Positions 1 through 5,583 of a DNA stretch of 5,583 nt are shown here, piece by piece. Below the pieces are notes generated by a model, which was not told where the DNA came from, did no database searches, and saw only the letters and a program-made list of their open reading frames with translations. This stretch comes from Saprospiraceae bacterium (lineage in GTDB: Bacteria > Bacteroidota > Bacteroidia > Chitinophagales > Saprospiraceae). The translations under genes and the position numbers were made by a program. The first letter of the stretch is position 1; every line of letters begins with the position of its first letter. The stretch is taken from the NCBI GenBank assembly GCA_023300255.1, contig JALZWC010000682.1:1-5583 (forward strand). The letters run 5' to 3'.

Positions 1-46
1 TTCGTTTACAAACAACGAAATTTGGTCATTTTTTAAGCGAAATTCA

Positions 47-81
47 TCTCTATTCTCTGCTCTCTATTCTCTGCTCTTTTC
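47..81. repeat. Pyrimidine-rich tandem repeat with 7-base period
   Basis: The 14-base unit TCTCTATTCTCTGC occurs twice in exact tandem (47-60 and 61-74). Each unit is two related heptamers, TCTCTAT and TCTCTGC, and a fifth, decayed heptamer (TCTTTTC, 75-81) follows. The period of seven matches the arrays at 1851-1970 and 5522-5582 although the base composition differs. No function can be read from the sequence. Confidence 0.85.
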
Positions 82-113
82 TTATGTATAGTAGTATGAG
101 TTACGGAGCTATT

Positions 114-175
114 GTATGGGCAATCCCTTGTGGTTGCCCTACTTAGCAGGAGCAACCACAAGGGATTGCCCATAC
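114..175. repeat. REPIN-like double palindrome
   Basis: Bases 114-137 and 152-175 are perfect 24-bp reverse complements separated by 14 bases, so the DNA or RNA can fold into a long hairpin. Each arm is also a small hairpin: GGGCAA at 118-123 pairs with TTGCCC at 134-139, and 150-171 is the reverse complement of 118-139 with one mismatch (C138 against A151). Two REP-like units in inverted orientation is the layout of a REPIN, the non-autonomous form of REP sequences that IS200-like RAYT transposases are thought to mobilise. No RAYT gene or clear target-site duplication is present. It could instead be a strong terminator for an upstream gene, but no T-run follows either arm. Confidence 0.6.
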
Positions 176-343
176 TGCAAACTAAACTCAAGGAACAATG
201 TTAGACGGGTAGCCCCAAAACTCACGTTATTTAGTAGGTCTTTATGGTCTTTTAGAATCAGATATGATAGATAGGAAAGGAATAAGGCCACTATAACAGA
301 CTTTTTGACTATATTTCCATACTACCTTCACCTTGTTTTACCG

Positions 344-375
344 TTGCTTAATATAAAGCAATCAGCTACCTTTGC
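344..375 (+). promoter_or_regulatory. Bacteroidota-type promoter of pyk
   Basis: TTG at 344-346, a 20-base spacer and TACCTTTGC at 367-375 fit the Bacteroidota sigma-A consensus (TTG about 17-23 bases before TAnnTTTG). Transcription would begin near 380-383, giving a leader of about 30 bases before the ATG at 411. The leader is A/T-rich with no Shine-Dalgarno sequence, as is usual in this phylum. An in-frame TTG codon (372-374) lies inside the -10-type element and therefore cannot be the translation start if this promoter is used. Confidence 0.75.
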
Positions 376-410
376 AAATTAATTATTGTAAAAATTACAC
401 TTACTATCAA

Positions 411-1844
411 ATGGATATTGTAAATCATCAAAATACTAAGATTGTTGCGACAGTCGGACCAGCATGTAGTGACTATTCTAAATTATTGGATTTAGTTAAA
501 GCTGGAGTGGACATCTTTAGATTAAACTTTTCACATGGTACTCATAGCGACCATCAAAAGGTAATCGAGCATGTTACTGCGATTAATAAAGAACACAAGT
601 TACATATTGGCATTTTAGCTGATTTGCAAGGGCCTAAATTGAGAGTAGGAAAAATAGAAAATAATGCGCTTCCTATCGAGAAAGGAGACATCTTAACTTT
701 TGTGAATGAGGAATGTCTAGGTAATAAGGATAAAATTTACATGAGTTATGAGCGTTTTGCTCAAGATGTAAAAGTGGGGGAAAAGGTATTAGTAGATGAT
801 GGTAAATTAGTTTTTGAGGTAGACTATACTAATGGGATTGATACTGTTCGATTAAAGGCATTATATGGAGGAGTGTTGTCTTCTAACAAAGGAGTCAATT
901 TACCTAATACTAAAATATCGCTGCCTTCGCTTACGGAAAAAGACGTAAAGGATCTAGATTTTATGCTAACGCAGCCAGTCAATTGGATTGCCTTGTCTTT
1001 CGTTCGTTCTGGCAAAGACATGAAGGATTTACGAAAACGTATTGAAGCTAAAGGACATCCTGCAAAGACGATTGCGAAGATTGAGAAGCCGGAAGCAATC
1101 GAAAAAATTGATAAAATCATCAAGGAATCGAATGGCATTATGGTAGCGCGTGGAGATTTGGGTATTGAAGTGCCTATGGAACAATTGCCTACGTTGCAAA
1201 AAATGATTATTAATAAATGTATTCAGCGAGCCAGACCATGTATTGTGGCCACTCAAATGATGGATAGTATGATTACGAATCCTTCCCCGACTAGAGCAGA
1301 GATTACAGATGTAGCGAATGCTGTTTTAGATGGGACGGATGCAGTGATGCTTAGTGGAGAAACTTCGGTTGGTAATCACCCTGTATTAGTAGTGGAGGCG
1401 ATGAATAAGATTATTGAAGAGACGGAGAAGCACTATTCAATGGAAGGTAGAAGACCGAAGCCTGCAAAAAAGTCAAGAACCTATTATTCAGATACGATTT
1501 GTTTGGCTGCTGCTAAAGTTGCTTCTGATGTTTCTGCTAAGGCCATCCTAGGGATGACTACTTCTGGATATACTGCTTTCAAGGTATCCAGTTTTAGACC
1601 AAATAGTAATATCTTCATCTTTTCAGATAAAGTAACTATGTTAAATACGCTCAACTTAGTCTGGGGTGTAAAATGCTTTTACTATGATAAATTTACAACA
1701 ACGGATGAAACGATCGTAGATGTAGTCAAGATCTTAAAGGATAGTAATTGGGTAGAAAAAGGGGATATGGTAGTCAATTTGGCAAGTATGCCTATCACCC
1801 AACGTTATAGAACGAATATGTTTAAATTAACTTTAGTGGATTAA
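411..1844 (+). CDS. pyk: Pyruvate kinase
   Basis: This 477-residue enzyme transfers phosphate from phosphoenolpyruvate to ADP, making pyruvate and ATP at the end of glycolysis in the cytoplasm. The family pattern is clear throughout. The N-terminal TKIVATVGPAC (9-19) and RLNFSHG (37-43) carry the phosphate- and cation-binding residues. ADLQGPKLRVG (70-80) leads into the lid (B) domain, about 78-175. The signature around IAKIEKPEAI (221-230) gives catalytic Lys223 and metal ligand Glu225, and GDLGIE (248-253) gives Asp249. TRAEITDVANAVLDGTDAV (294-312) follows in the barrel. The C-terminal domain (about 340-477) has the usual TTSGYTA and WGV segments. Length is normal and there is no C-terminal PEP-utilising extension. 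The ATG at 411 is chosen because the upstream in-frame TTG at 372 lies in the promoter. Leu72, Gln73, Lys76 and Val79 replace the Thr/Lys/Glu/Thr set of potassium-dependent enzymes. The gene appears monocistronic. Confidence 0.97.
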   Translation: MDIVNHQNTKIVATVGPACSDYSKLLDLVKAGVDIFRLNFSHGTHSDHQKVIEHVTAINKEHKLHIGILADLQGPKLRVGKIENNALPIEKGDILTFVNEECLGNKDKIYMSYERFAQDVKVGEKVLVDDGKLVFEVDYTNGIDTVRLKALYGGVLSSNKGVNLPNTKISLPSLTEKDVKDLDFMLTQPVNWIALSFVRSGKDMKDLRKRIEAKGHPAKTIAKIEKPEAIEKIDKIIKESNGIMVARGDLGIEVPMEQLPTLQKMIINKCIQRARPCIVATQMMDSMITNPSPTRAEITDVANAVLDGTDAVMLSGETSVGNHPVLVVEAMNKIIEETEKHYSMEGRRPKPAKKSRTYYSDTICLAAAKVASDVSAKAILGMTTSGYTAFKVSSFRPNSNIFIFSDKVTMLNTLNLVWGVKCFYYDKFTTTDETIVDVVKILKDSNWVEKGDMVVNLASMPITQRYRTNMFKLTLVD

Positions 1845-1850
1845 AAAGTA

Positions 1851-1970
1851 GGTAAGAAGTAAGAAGTAAAAAGTAATAGGTAATAGGTAAGAAGTAAGAA
1901 GTAATAGGTAAGAAGTAATAGGTTAAAGTATCACTTACTTATTACCTATTACTTCTTACCTATTACCTAC
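1851..1970. repeat. Convergent heptamer array between two genes
   Basis: On the plus strand, 1851-1927 is eleven consecutive heptamers of the form RGTAADA (for example GGTAAGA, AGTAATA), the last one decayed. On the minus strand, reading from 1970 toward 1933, the same units recur in the opposite sense (GGTAATA, GGTAAGA, AGTAATA, GGTAATA, AGTAAGT). The array thus begins seven bases after the pyk stop codon and runs into the stop codon (1967-1969) of the opposing gene, each half oriented with the gene it follows. Each unit contains TAA, and because 7 is not a multiple of 3, successive units put stops in all three frames. Confidence 0.9.
1901..1966. terminator. Candidate bidirectional hairpin terminator
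   Basis: Bases 1901-1923 are the perfect reverse complement of 1944-1966 (23 bp) with a 20-base loop. A second register is possible, since 1877-1897 pairs over 21 bases with the strand ending at 1969. The position between two convergent stop codons is where a shared terminator is expected. Against a classical intrinsic terminator, the stem is A/T-rich and no T-run follows on either strand. The pairing may simply follow from two opposing copies of the same repeat. Confidence 0.45.
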
Positions 1971-4822
1971 TCCGCGCCACTCAAGTTCACCATTAATACT
2001 TCATCTTGGGTTCGTGTTTGAATAGCATCATATACTGCTTCATGTATTTTTTTTCTAATACCTAAGCGCATTAATTTGTTGTTTTTAGGATCTGGATAAA
2101 TTCTATTTGCTAAGAAAATATAGACTAATTCTTCATCTGGATCTACCCACACACAAGTACCAGAGAATCCTGCATGACCATAAGAGCTAGGAGAAGCAAC
2201 AGGGGCGATAGTGAAATTTTTCCCAGGTTTGTCAAATCCTAATCCTCTGTGGTTGCCGTGACCTGCACTTGTAAATAAATTTATCGTCTCAGGAGTCAAA
2301 TACTGTTTTCCTCCATAAGCTCCTCCATTTAATAGCATTTGAAAAAGAATCGCTAAATCTTCTGCATTTGAAAATAAACCAGCGTTTCCGGCGATGCCTC
2401 CATGCAGTGCAGCTGTTTCATCATGTACAAATCCTCTTAACTCAGTTTGTCTCCAACGATCATTTTCTTGTGTCGGGGCGATCATTGTTTCTGGTATTCT
2501 AGTCAATGGATTGAATAAACAATACCTTAAACCTAGAGGATCATAAAAGGTTTTCTTGACGTACTCATTAAGTCCAAGGCCAGTTTCCTCTTCTATCAAT
2601 TTTTGAAGGATATAGAAATTAACATCGCCATAATAAAAAGATCGGTACTTATATTTATTGGGTTGAACTAATTTATTAACTTTCTTCCATATTTCACGTG
2701 TTGTTTCTGGTGTGATATAGAAATCTTTAGACACTACTTGGGAGTGAGTAAGACTTTTCTTGGAGCAGTAATAGCTAGAGCAATCAGCAGTTGATTCTTT
2801 GGTATAAAGATATCTACCAATAGGCATATTCCTTTGTAAACCAGATTGATGAATCAATAATTTGGTTAGCGGTATATTTCTAATGGTAGAATATTTAGGC
2901 AAAGTCATTTGCTTGCCTAAAGTTGCAGTTGTACTGATCCTACCTTCCTCATTTAATTTCATAATTGCAAGCGTAGTAGCAGCTACTTTCGTTATAGAGG
3001 CGATATCATATAAATCAGACCGTTCTACTGTTTGTTGTCTGGTATAGGTATGATGTCCAAAACTTTTAGAGTAGATGATTTTTCCTTCTTTTGCGACTAG
3101 TACTTGACAACCAGGCATCGCTTTATTATCAATAGCATATTGAGCAATCTCATCAATTTTATTTAAGGCATTAGGATCAATTCCTACTTCTCTTGGATTA
3201 GCTCTTAGTAACCTACTGATAGAAGTCTTACCCTTATGTCCTCTTGGAAGTTCTTTAGAAATTGCTAGGGGTAACGTTCCATGAATCTCGTTACTACCGA
3301 AAAGTACTTGTGCTGCTATCTTTTCAGTTATTTTATTTCTATCAAATAATTGAACGCTAGGAATAGTAGGATCAATTAATTGTAAATTCATAGGGTTCCC
3401 AAAGTTTACTATGGTTACCTCATTATATTTATTTAGAGTATCTATTGATTGTAAAAAAGCAGCATGCTTATCTGCCGATAAATTAATTTGATCCAATGCA
3501 ATAATGAATAGAGAAGATTGACTATCAAAGTCTAAGGAATCTATTTCATTTACTTCATTTGGTTGATGTAATTTATAACTACAGTTTGCATAGTCAAAAA
3601 CCGTCCGTTGAAATACTTGCATCTTTTCTGGACCTACATGAATGACTCTTCGCATTTTGCCATACGAAGCGTCCAGAGGAATAATACCATTGGGATCATT
3701 TCCGAATATGGCGGACTGTTCAAAGAGTTCTGTTAAATTTTCAGTAGATATTTTTCTAATACTTCGCTCAATCTTATTATATGCTAATTTCTTGTACTCT
3801 TTTGTAGGTAGTCCAAGTTTAGCTTTAGTTAGTAATAGCCGTTTTACCTGTTGGTCAATGTGTTTGATAGCTATTTGCCCTTTAGTGACCAAACTCTTCA
3901 GTTGTTGGATGGAAGGAAGAATCTCTTGTTCGTTCACAATATAGGTATCCGCACCAGCATAGATTAAATCTAGCAAAGAAACCTGCTGATCGATAGCGCC
4001 AATGATTAAGCCCTCAAAATTGTATTTTTCTTGAAGATGATTTTTAAAGAAATTAGGCGATTTAATTTGTTCTTTATTTGCCAGAAAATTGTCTGCTTCT
4101 ATAAAGACACCAGATAAGCCAGCCTCCATGAAAGCTTTATAAGCAAAGGTATATTCCTTTTTATTGCTCGTAGGTTTGTCAGGATTAGGTAAGCTAAACC
4201 CTCTTAAAATAGATAGAATCTGTTGCTTTTTTAATTGAGCAATTTGATCATTTGTTCTGTTAAAAACAGTACTAAATTCTTGTTCATTAGATAAATTAGA
4301 ATAAGTTTTGTCTGCTTTATTATAAATCGTAATATTTGGAGCAAGGCTACAATTAATATCTAGTGTTGATTGATCTTGTAAAAGCGTTCTAAATAAGGAA
4401 GCTTTTAATAATTCATCATCAATACTGCTCATACCAGCAGGGGAAGGTAAGTTTTCAAGATCGGTTAACTGATTGTTTATAGAGACACATTGATCAGATA
4501 AATTTAATAAAGGGAGCTGGCTGTTTTTTTGTGCCAAGTTTTTTGTAGTAACATATTTATATAAGGAAGTACCTTCTATTAATAGCCCACCTGGTTGAAC
4601 AGCTTTAGTTAAACTATCCAACCTTTTAGCATCACTTGCATTGGTTTTTATTATAAAAAGTTGACCCAACTTAGCGTCAAGAGACATCGTAGACAATACA
4701 CTATCTGTCCATGAGATATCATGAGATATAGGTATAGTTGCATTTGAGGACTGGCCAGTTAAAGAGGTATAGAAGCAAAGGCCGACTAATACACTTAAGT
4801 ATCTTGGATAAGTTGTTGTCAT
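1967..4822 (-). CDS. Exported GH3-like / serine beta-lactamase-fold fusion protein
   Basis: This 951-residue protein starts with a probable Sec signal peptide (Arg7, hydrophobic 8-21, cleavage near 22-25; Cys16 lacks a good lipobox), so it likely acts in the periplasm or outside the cell. Residues about 38-345 resemble the GH3 (NagZ-type) barrel: MSLDAKLGQLF (46-56), PGGLL (77-81), PLLNLSD (104-110), GLSGVFIEAD (235-244) and GLIIGAID (271-278). Residues about 360-525 resemble the GH3 C-terminal domain. Residues about 545-935 are a beta-lactamase / penicillin-binding-like serine hydrolase with S609-I-T-K612, HQSGL (658-662), Y731-G-D733 and H883-A-G885, followed by a short tail. Bacteroidota proteins of this architecture and size are usually annotated beta-N-acetylglucosaminidase and presumed to act on peptidoglycan fragments. 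Here the GH3 catalytic motifs appear lost, so I predict activity only from the serine hydrolase half; its substrate is unknown. The ATG at 4822 is chosen because it directly precedes the signal peptide. No Shine-Dalgarno or consensus promoter is visible. Confidence 0.9.
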   Translation of the reverse strand: MTTTYPRYLSVLVGLCFYTSLTGQSSNATIPISHDISWTDSVLSTMSLDAKLGQLFIIKTNASDAKRLDSLTKAVQPGGLLIEGTSLYKYVTTKNLAQKNSQLPLLNLSDQCVSINNQLTDLENLPSPAGMSSIDDELLKASLFRTLLQDQSTLDINCSLAPNITIYNKADKTYSNLSNEQEFSTVFNRTNDQIAQLKKQQILSILRGFSLPNPDKPTSNKKEYTFAYKAFMEAGLSGVFIEADNFLANKEQIKSPNFFKNHLQEKYNFEGLIIGAIDQQVSLLDLIYAGADTYIVNEQEILPSIQQLKSLVTKGQIAIKHIDQQVKRLLLTKAKLGLPTKEYKKLAYNKIERSIRKISTENLTELFEQSAIFGNDPNGIIPLDASYGKMRRVIHVGPEKMQVFQRTVFDYANCSYKLHQPNEVNEIDSLDFDSQSSLFIIALDQINLSADKHAAFLQSIDTLNKYNEVTIVNFGNPMNLQLIDPTIPSVQLFDRNKITEKIAAQVLFGSNEIHGTLPLAISKELPRGHKGKTSISRLLRANPREVGIDPNALNKIDEIAQYAIDNKAMPGCQVLVAKEGKIIYSKSFGHHTYTRQQTVERSDLYDIASITKVAATTLAIMKLNEEGRISTTATLGKQMTLPKYSTIRNIPLTKLLIHQSGLQRNMPIGRYLYTKESTADCSSYYCSKKSLTHSQVVSKDFYITPETTREIWKKVNKLVQPNKYKYRSFYYGDVNFYILQKLIEEETGLGLNEYVKKTFYDPLGLRYCLFNPLTRIPETMIAPTQENDRWRQTELRGFVHDETAALHGGIAGNAGLFSNAEDLAILFQMLLNGGAYGGKQYLTPETINLFTSAGHGNHRGLGFDKPGKNFTIAPVASPSSYGHAGFSGTCVWVDPDEELVYIFLANRIYPDPKNNKLMRLGIRKKIHEAVYDAIQTRTQDEVLMVNLSGAE

Positions 4823-5027
4823 GAGATTAATTTGTTCCTATTTAATAATCGTGTAAGCCATATAAGGAATGGTGTAAGAATGTACATGTATTCTCCTACC
4901 ATTACTAAAGAGGGTAGACTCTACACTATTTTGTGTTTTACCTTTATATGATACTCTAAAATTACTTTCTCGTGTAAGTTTTCTCGAAGGAAATTAACAT
5001 AGGGGGCGGAGGACAAATAAGCTTTAG

Positions 5028-5079
5028 TAGTAACGAACAAATCCATCCAAATGCGGAAGTCGTTGTTTTTTCGTTACTA
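5028..5079. repeat. 10-bp inverted repeat in the upstream region
   Basis: TAGTAACGAA (5028-5037) is the perfect reverse complement of TTCGTTACTA (5070-5079). After one C/T mismatch the pairing continues for three more A-T pairs (5039-5041 with 5066-5068). The enclosed loop is about 24 bases. It lies roughly 200 bases upstream of the minus-strand start codon. No T-run follows on either strand, so it does not look like an intrinsic terminator. An operator, a structured leader or the remnant of a small repeat element are all possible. Confidence 0.5.
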
Positions 5080-5127
5080 GAGGGTAGGGGAGGTTTAATC
5101 CGTCTAATCATATTAAACGAATTAAAA

Positions 5128-5135
5128 TATATTTG
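5128..5135 (+). promoter_or_regulatory. Possible -10-type box (TATATTTG)
   Basis: TATATTTG matches TAnnTTTG exactly, but no TTG is found about 20 bases upstream. In such A/T-rich DNA a chance match is quite likely. It is listed only because a terminator-like hairpin lies about 120 bases downstream on the same strand. Confidence 0.2.
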
Positions 5136-5250
5136 TTTTCTTTTTTATGTTAAAATGGTTTTTTGTTGTTGAATATATTTTTAATATATGAAAAAAATAA
5201 CCTAAAAATCAACTAAACCCCTGTTAAATATAATTTAAAGTCTTTTAATA

Positions 5251-5297
5251 AGTGCCTAGTGTTAATTAAACAAGTAATTTTAGGCGCTAATTTTTTT
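5251..5297 (+). terminator. Terminator-like hairpin with T-run
   Basis: AGTGCCTA (5251-5258) pairs with TAGGCGCT (5281-5288), with one G-T wobble. Inside the loop AATTA (5264-5268) can pair with TAATT (5275-5279) around AACAAG. Two A residues and then seven T residues (5291-5297) follow, as expected of an intrinsic terminator read on the plus strand. No plus-strand gene is recognised upstream within 3.4 kb, so what it would terminate is unclear. Confidence 0.4.
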
Positions 5298-5307
5298 GTT
5301 AACATTG

Positions 5308-5323
5308 CATTTGCAAGCAAATG
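5308..5323. promoter_or_regulatory. Short dyad, possible protein-binding site
   Basis: CATTTGC and GCAAATG are perfect 7-bp reverse complements separated by only AA, giving a compact symmetrical site typical of a dimeric DNA-binding protein. It lies about 70 bases upstream of the TAACTTTGC box at 5395-5403. The two-base gap makes an RNA hairpin unlikely. There is no evidence on which regulator might bind. Confidence 0.3.
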
Positions 5324-5347
5324 TCTAGCTTTCTTATTCTTAAGGAT

Positions 5348-5403
5348 TGATTCATTTATTATTGAATCATATTTAAGGAGTAAGTACTTTTATTTAACTT
5401 TGC
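5348..5403 (+). promoter_or_regulatory. Possible promoter with overlapping dyad
   Basis: TAACTTTGC at 5395-5403 matches the Bacteroidota TAnnTTTG element and its frequent trailing C, as in the pyk promoter. About 20 bases upstream is TTTA (5372-5375) rather than TTG, so the -33 element is weak. Just upstream, TGATTCA (5348-5354) and TGAATCA (5363-5369) form a 7-bp dyad with an 8-base spacer, placed where a regulator could control RNA polymerase binding. Transcription would start near 5409 and run out of the window, probably toward a plus-strand gene beyond 5583. Confidence 0.4.
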
Positions 5404-5521
5404 GATACTATACCTGTGTGTTTTCAATTGTTATTTTATAACCCTAAAAGTTATATATAATAGACTAAAATTACTGAATTAAGGTGTTTTGTCTATTTTT
5501 TACTCTTTAACTGGAAAAAAC

Positions 5522-5582
5522 TACTAAGTGAAGTAATAAGTATAAAGTAGTAAGTATGAAGTCGTAAGACGTTGACAGTCAA
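5522..5582. repeat. Heptamer array at the window edge
   Basis: TACTAAG (5522-5528) is followed, after a 5-base TGAAG, by TAATAAG, TATAAAG, TAGTAAG, TATGAAG and TCGTAAG in unbroken 7-base steps from 5534 to 5568. Two more 7-base blocks (ACGTTGA, CAGTCAA) complete the stretch, though they no longer match the TANNAAG pattern. It resembles the array at 1851-1970 in base composition, period and the recurrent TAAG, and probably continues past or ends near the window boundary. Confidence 0.75.
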
Positions 5583-5583
5583 T

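Larger units (their letters stand above)
1..371. other. Gene-free upstream region of pyk
   Basis: No convincing open reading frame is visible on either strand in this stretch. It holds a pyrimidine-rich heptamer repeat (47-81), a REPIN-like palindrome (114-175) and the pyk promoter (344-375). The segment 181-330 shows nothing I can assign. At the very edge, TTCGTT (1-6) and AACGAA (14-19) form a short inverted repeat followed ten bases later by six T residues (29-34). This could be the end of a terminator for a gene outside the window, but the spacing is poor and the support weak. Confidence 0.7.
4823..5583. other. Gene-free AT-rich region upstream of the GH3-like gene
   Basis: No convincing coding sequence is present. 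The part next to the gene (4823-5000) would be its leader, but no TAnnTTTG match is seen on the minus strand, so its promoter is not identified. G-rich purine patches occur at 5001-5013 and 5080-5092, flanking an inverted repeat. From about 5100 to 5250 the DNA becomes extremely A/T-rich, including AT-only dyads at 5173-5189 and 5224-5238. Terminator-like, dyad and promoter-like elements follow, and the window ends in a heptamer array. Confidence 0.7.

Noticed and set aside
372..410. In-frame TTG that would extend pyruvate kinase by 13 residues
   Set aside because: The codon lies inside the TACCTTTGC promoter element, the extension has no family similarity, and the ATG at 411 gives the normal N-terminus.
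824..1256. Minus-strand open frames (824-1138 and 1029-1256) inside pyk
   Set aside because: They overlap a highly conserved coding region on the other strand and show no recognisable protein features.
1851..1970. CRISPR-like array
   Set aside because: Repeats are contiguous 7-base units with no spacers and no cas genes nearby.
2862..3944. Plus-strand open frames (2862-3047 and 3642-3944) inside the GH3-like gene
   Set aside because: Antisense to a continuous, family-consistent coding sequence; no start signals or domain similarity.
4760..4822. Lipoprotein signal with Cys16 in the GH3-like protein
   Set aside because: The residues before Cys16 (VGL) do not fit a lipobox, and hydrophobic residues continue after it, so an ordinary signal peptide is more likely.
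4951..4970. Minus-strand promoter for the GH3-like gene (TAATTTTA)
   Set aside because: One mismatch at the key G of TAnnTTTG and no TTG at the right distance; not distinguishable from chance in AT-rich DNA.
5002..5092. G-quadruplex in the G-rich patches
   Set aside because: Only two-G runs are available four times in each patch, too weak to claim without an experiment.
5259..5441. Possible 60-residue hydrophobic protein starting with GTG on the plus strand
   Set aside because: It runs through the terminator-like hairpin, both dyads and the TAACTTTGC box, and its composition is what random AT-rich DNA gives.

Overview
The window looks like Bacteroidota chromosome. The DNA is AT-rich. The promoter in front of the pyruvate kinase gene fits the Bacteroidota consensus (TTG, about 20 bases, TAnnTTTG). 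Neither gene has a recognisable Shine-Dalgarno sequence. The large secreted protein has a GH3-plus-beta-lactamase architecture that is common in that phylum. A Saprospiria-like source is possible, but this is an impression and was not tested.

Layout: bases 1-371 hold no gene. They contain a 7-base-period repeat (47-81), a REPIN-like double palindrome (114-175) and the pyruvate kinase promoter (344-375). Pyruvate kinase (pyk) occupies 411-1844 on the plus strand. A 120-base array of heptamers (1851-1970) includes a 23-bp perfect inverted repeat and separates pyk from a convergent minus-strand gene at 1967-4822. That gene encodes a 951-residue exported protein with a GH3-like N-terminal region and a C-terminal serine beta-lactamase-fold domain. 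Bases 4823-5583 hold no convincing gene. They contain a 10-bp inverted repeat, an AT-rich tract, a terminator-like hairpin, two small dyads, a Bacteroidota -10-type box (TAACTTTGC) and another heptamer array at the window edge.

The two genes are convergent, share only the repeat array between them and have no evident functional link: one acts in central carbon metabolism, the other probably at the cell wall in the periplasm. The main points of interest are: (1) the GH3 region appears to have lost its catalytic residues while the beta-lactamase-type motifs remain intact; (2) three different intergenic arrays share an exact 7-base period, and the central one places stop codons in every frame behind both genes; (3) the REPIN-like element; (4) pyruvate kinase carries the residue set associated with potassium-independent enzymes. 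I see no clear evidence of a new defence or mobile system.
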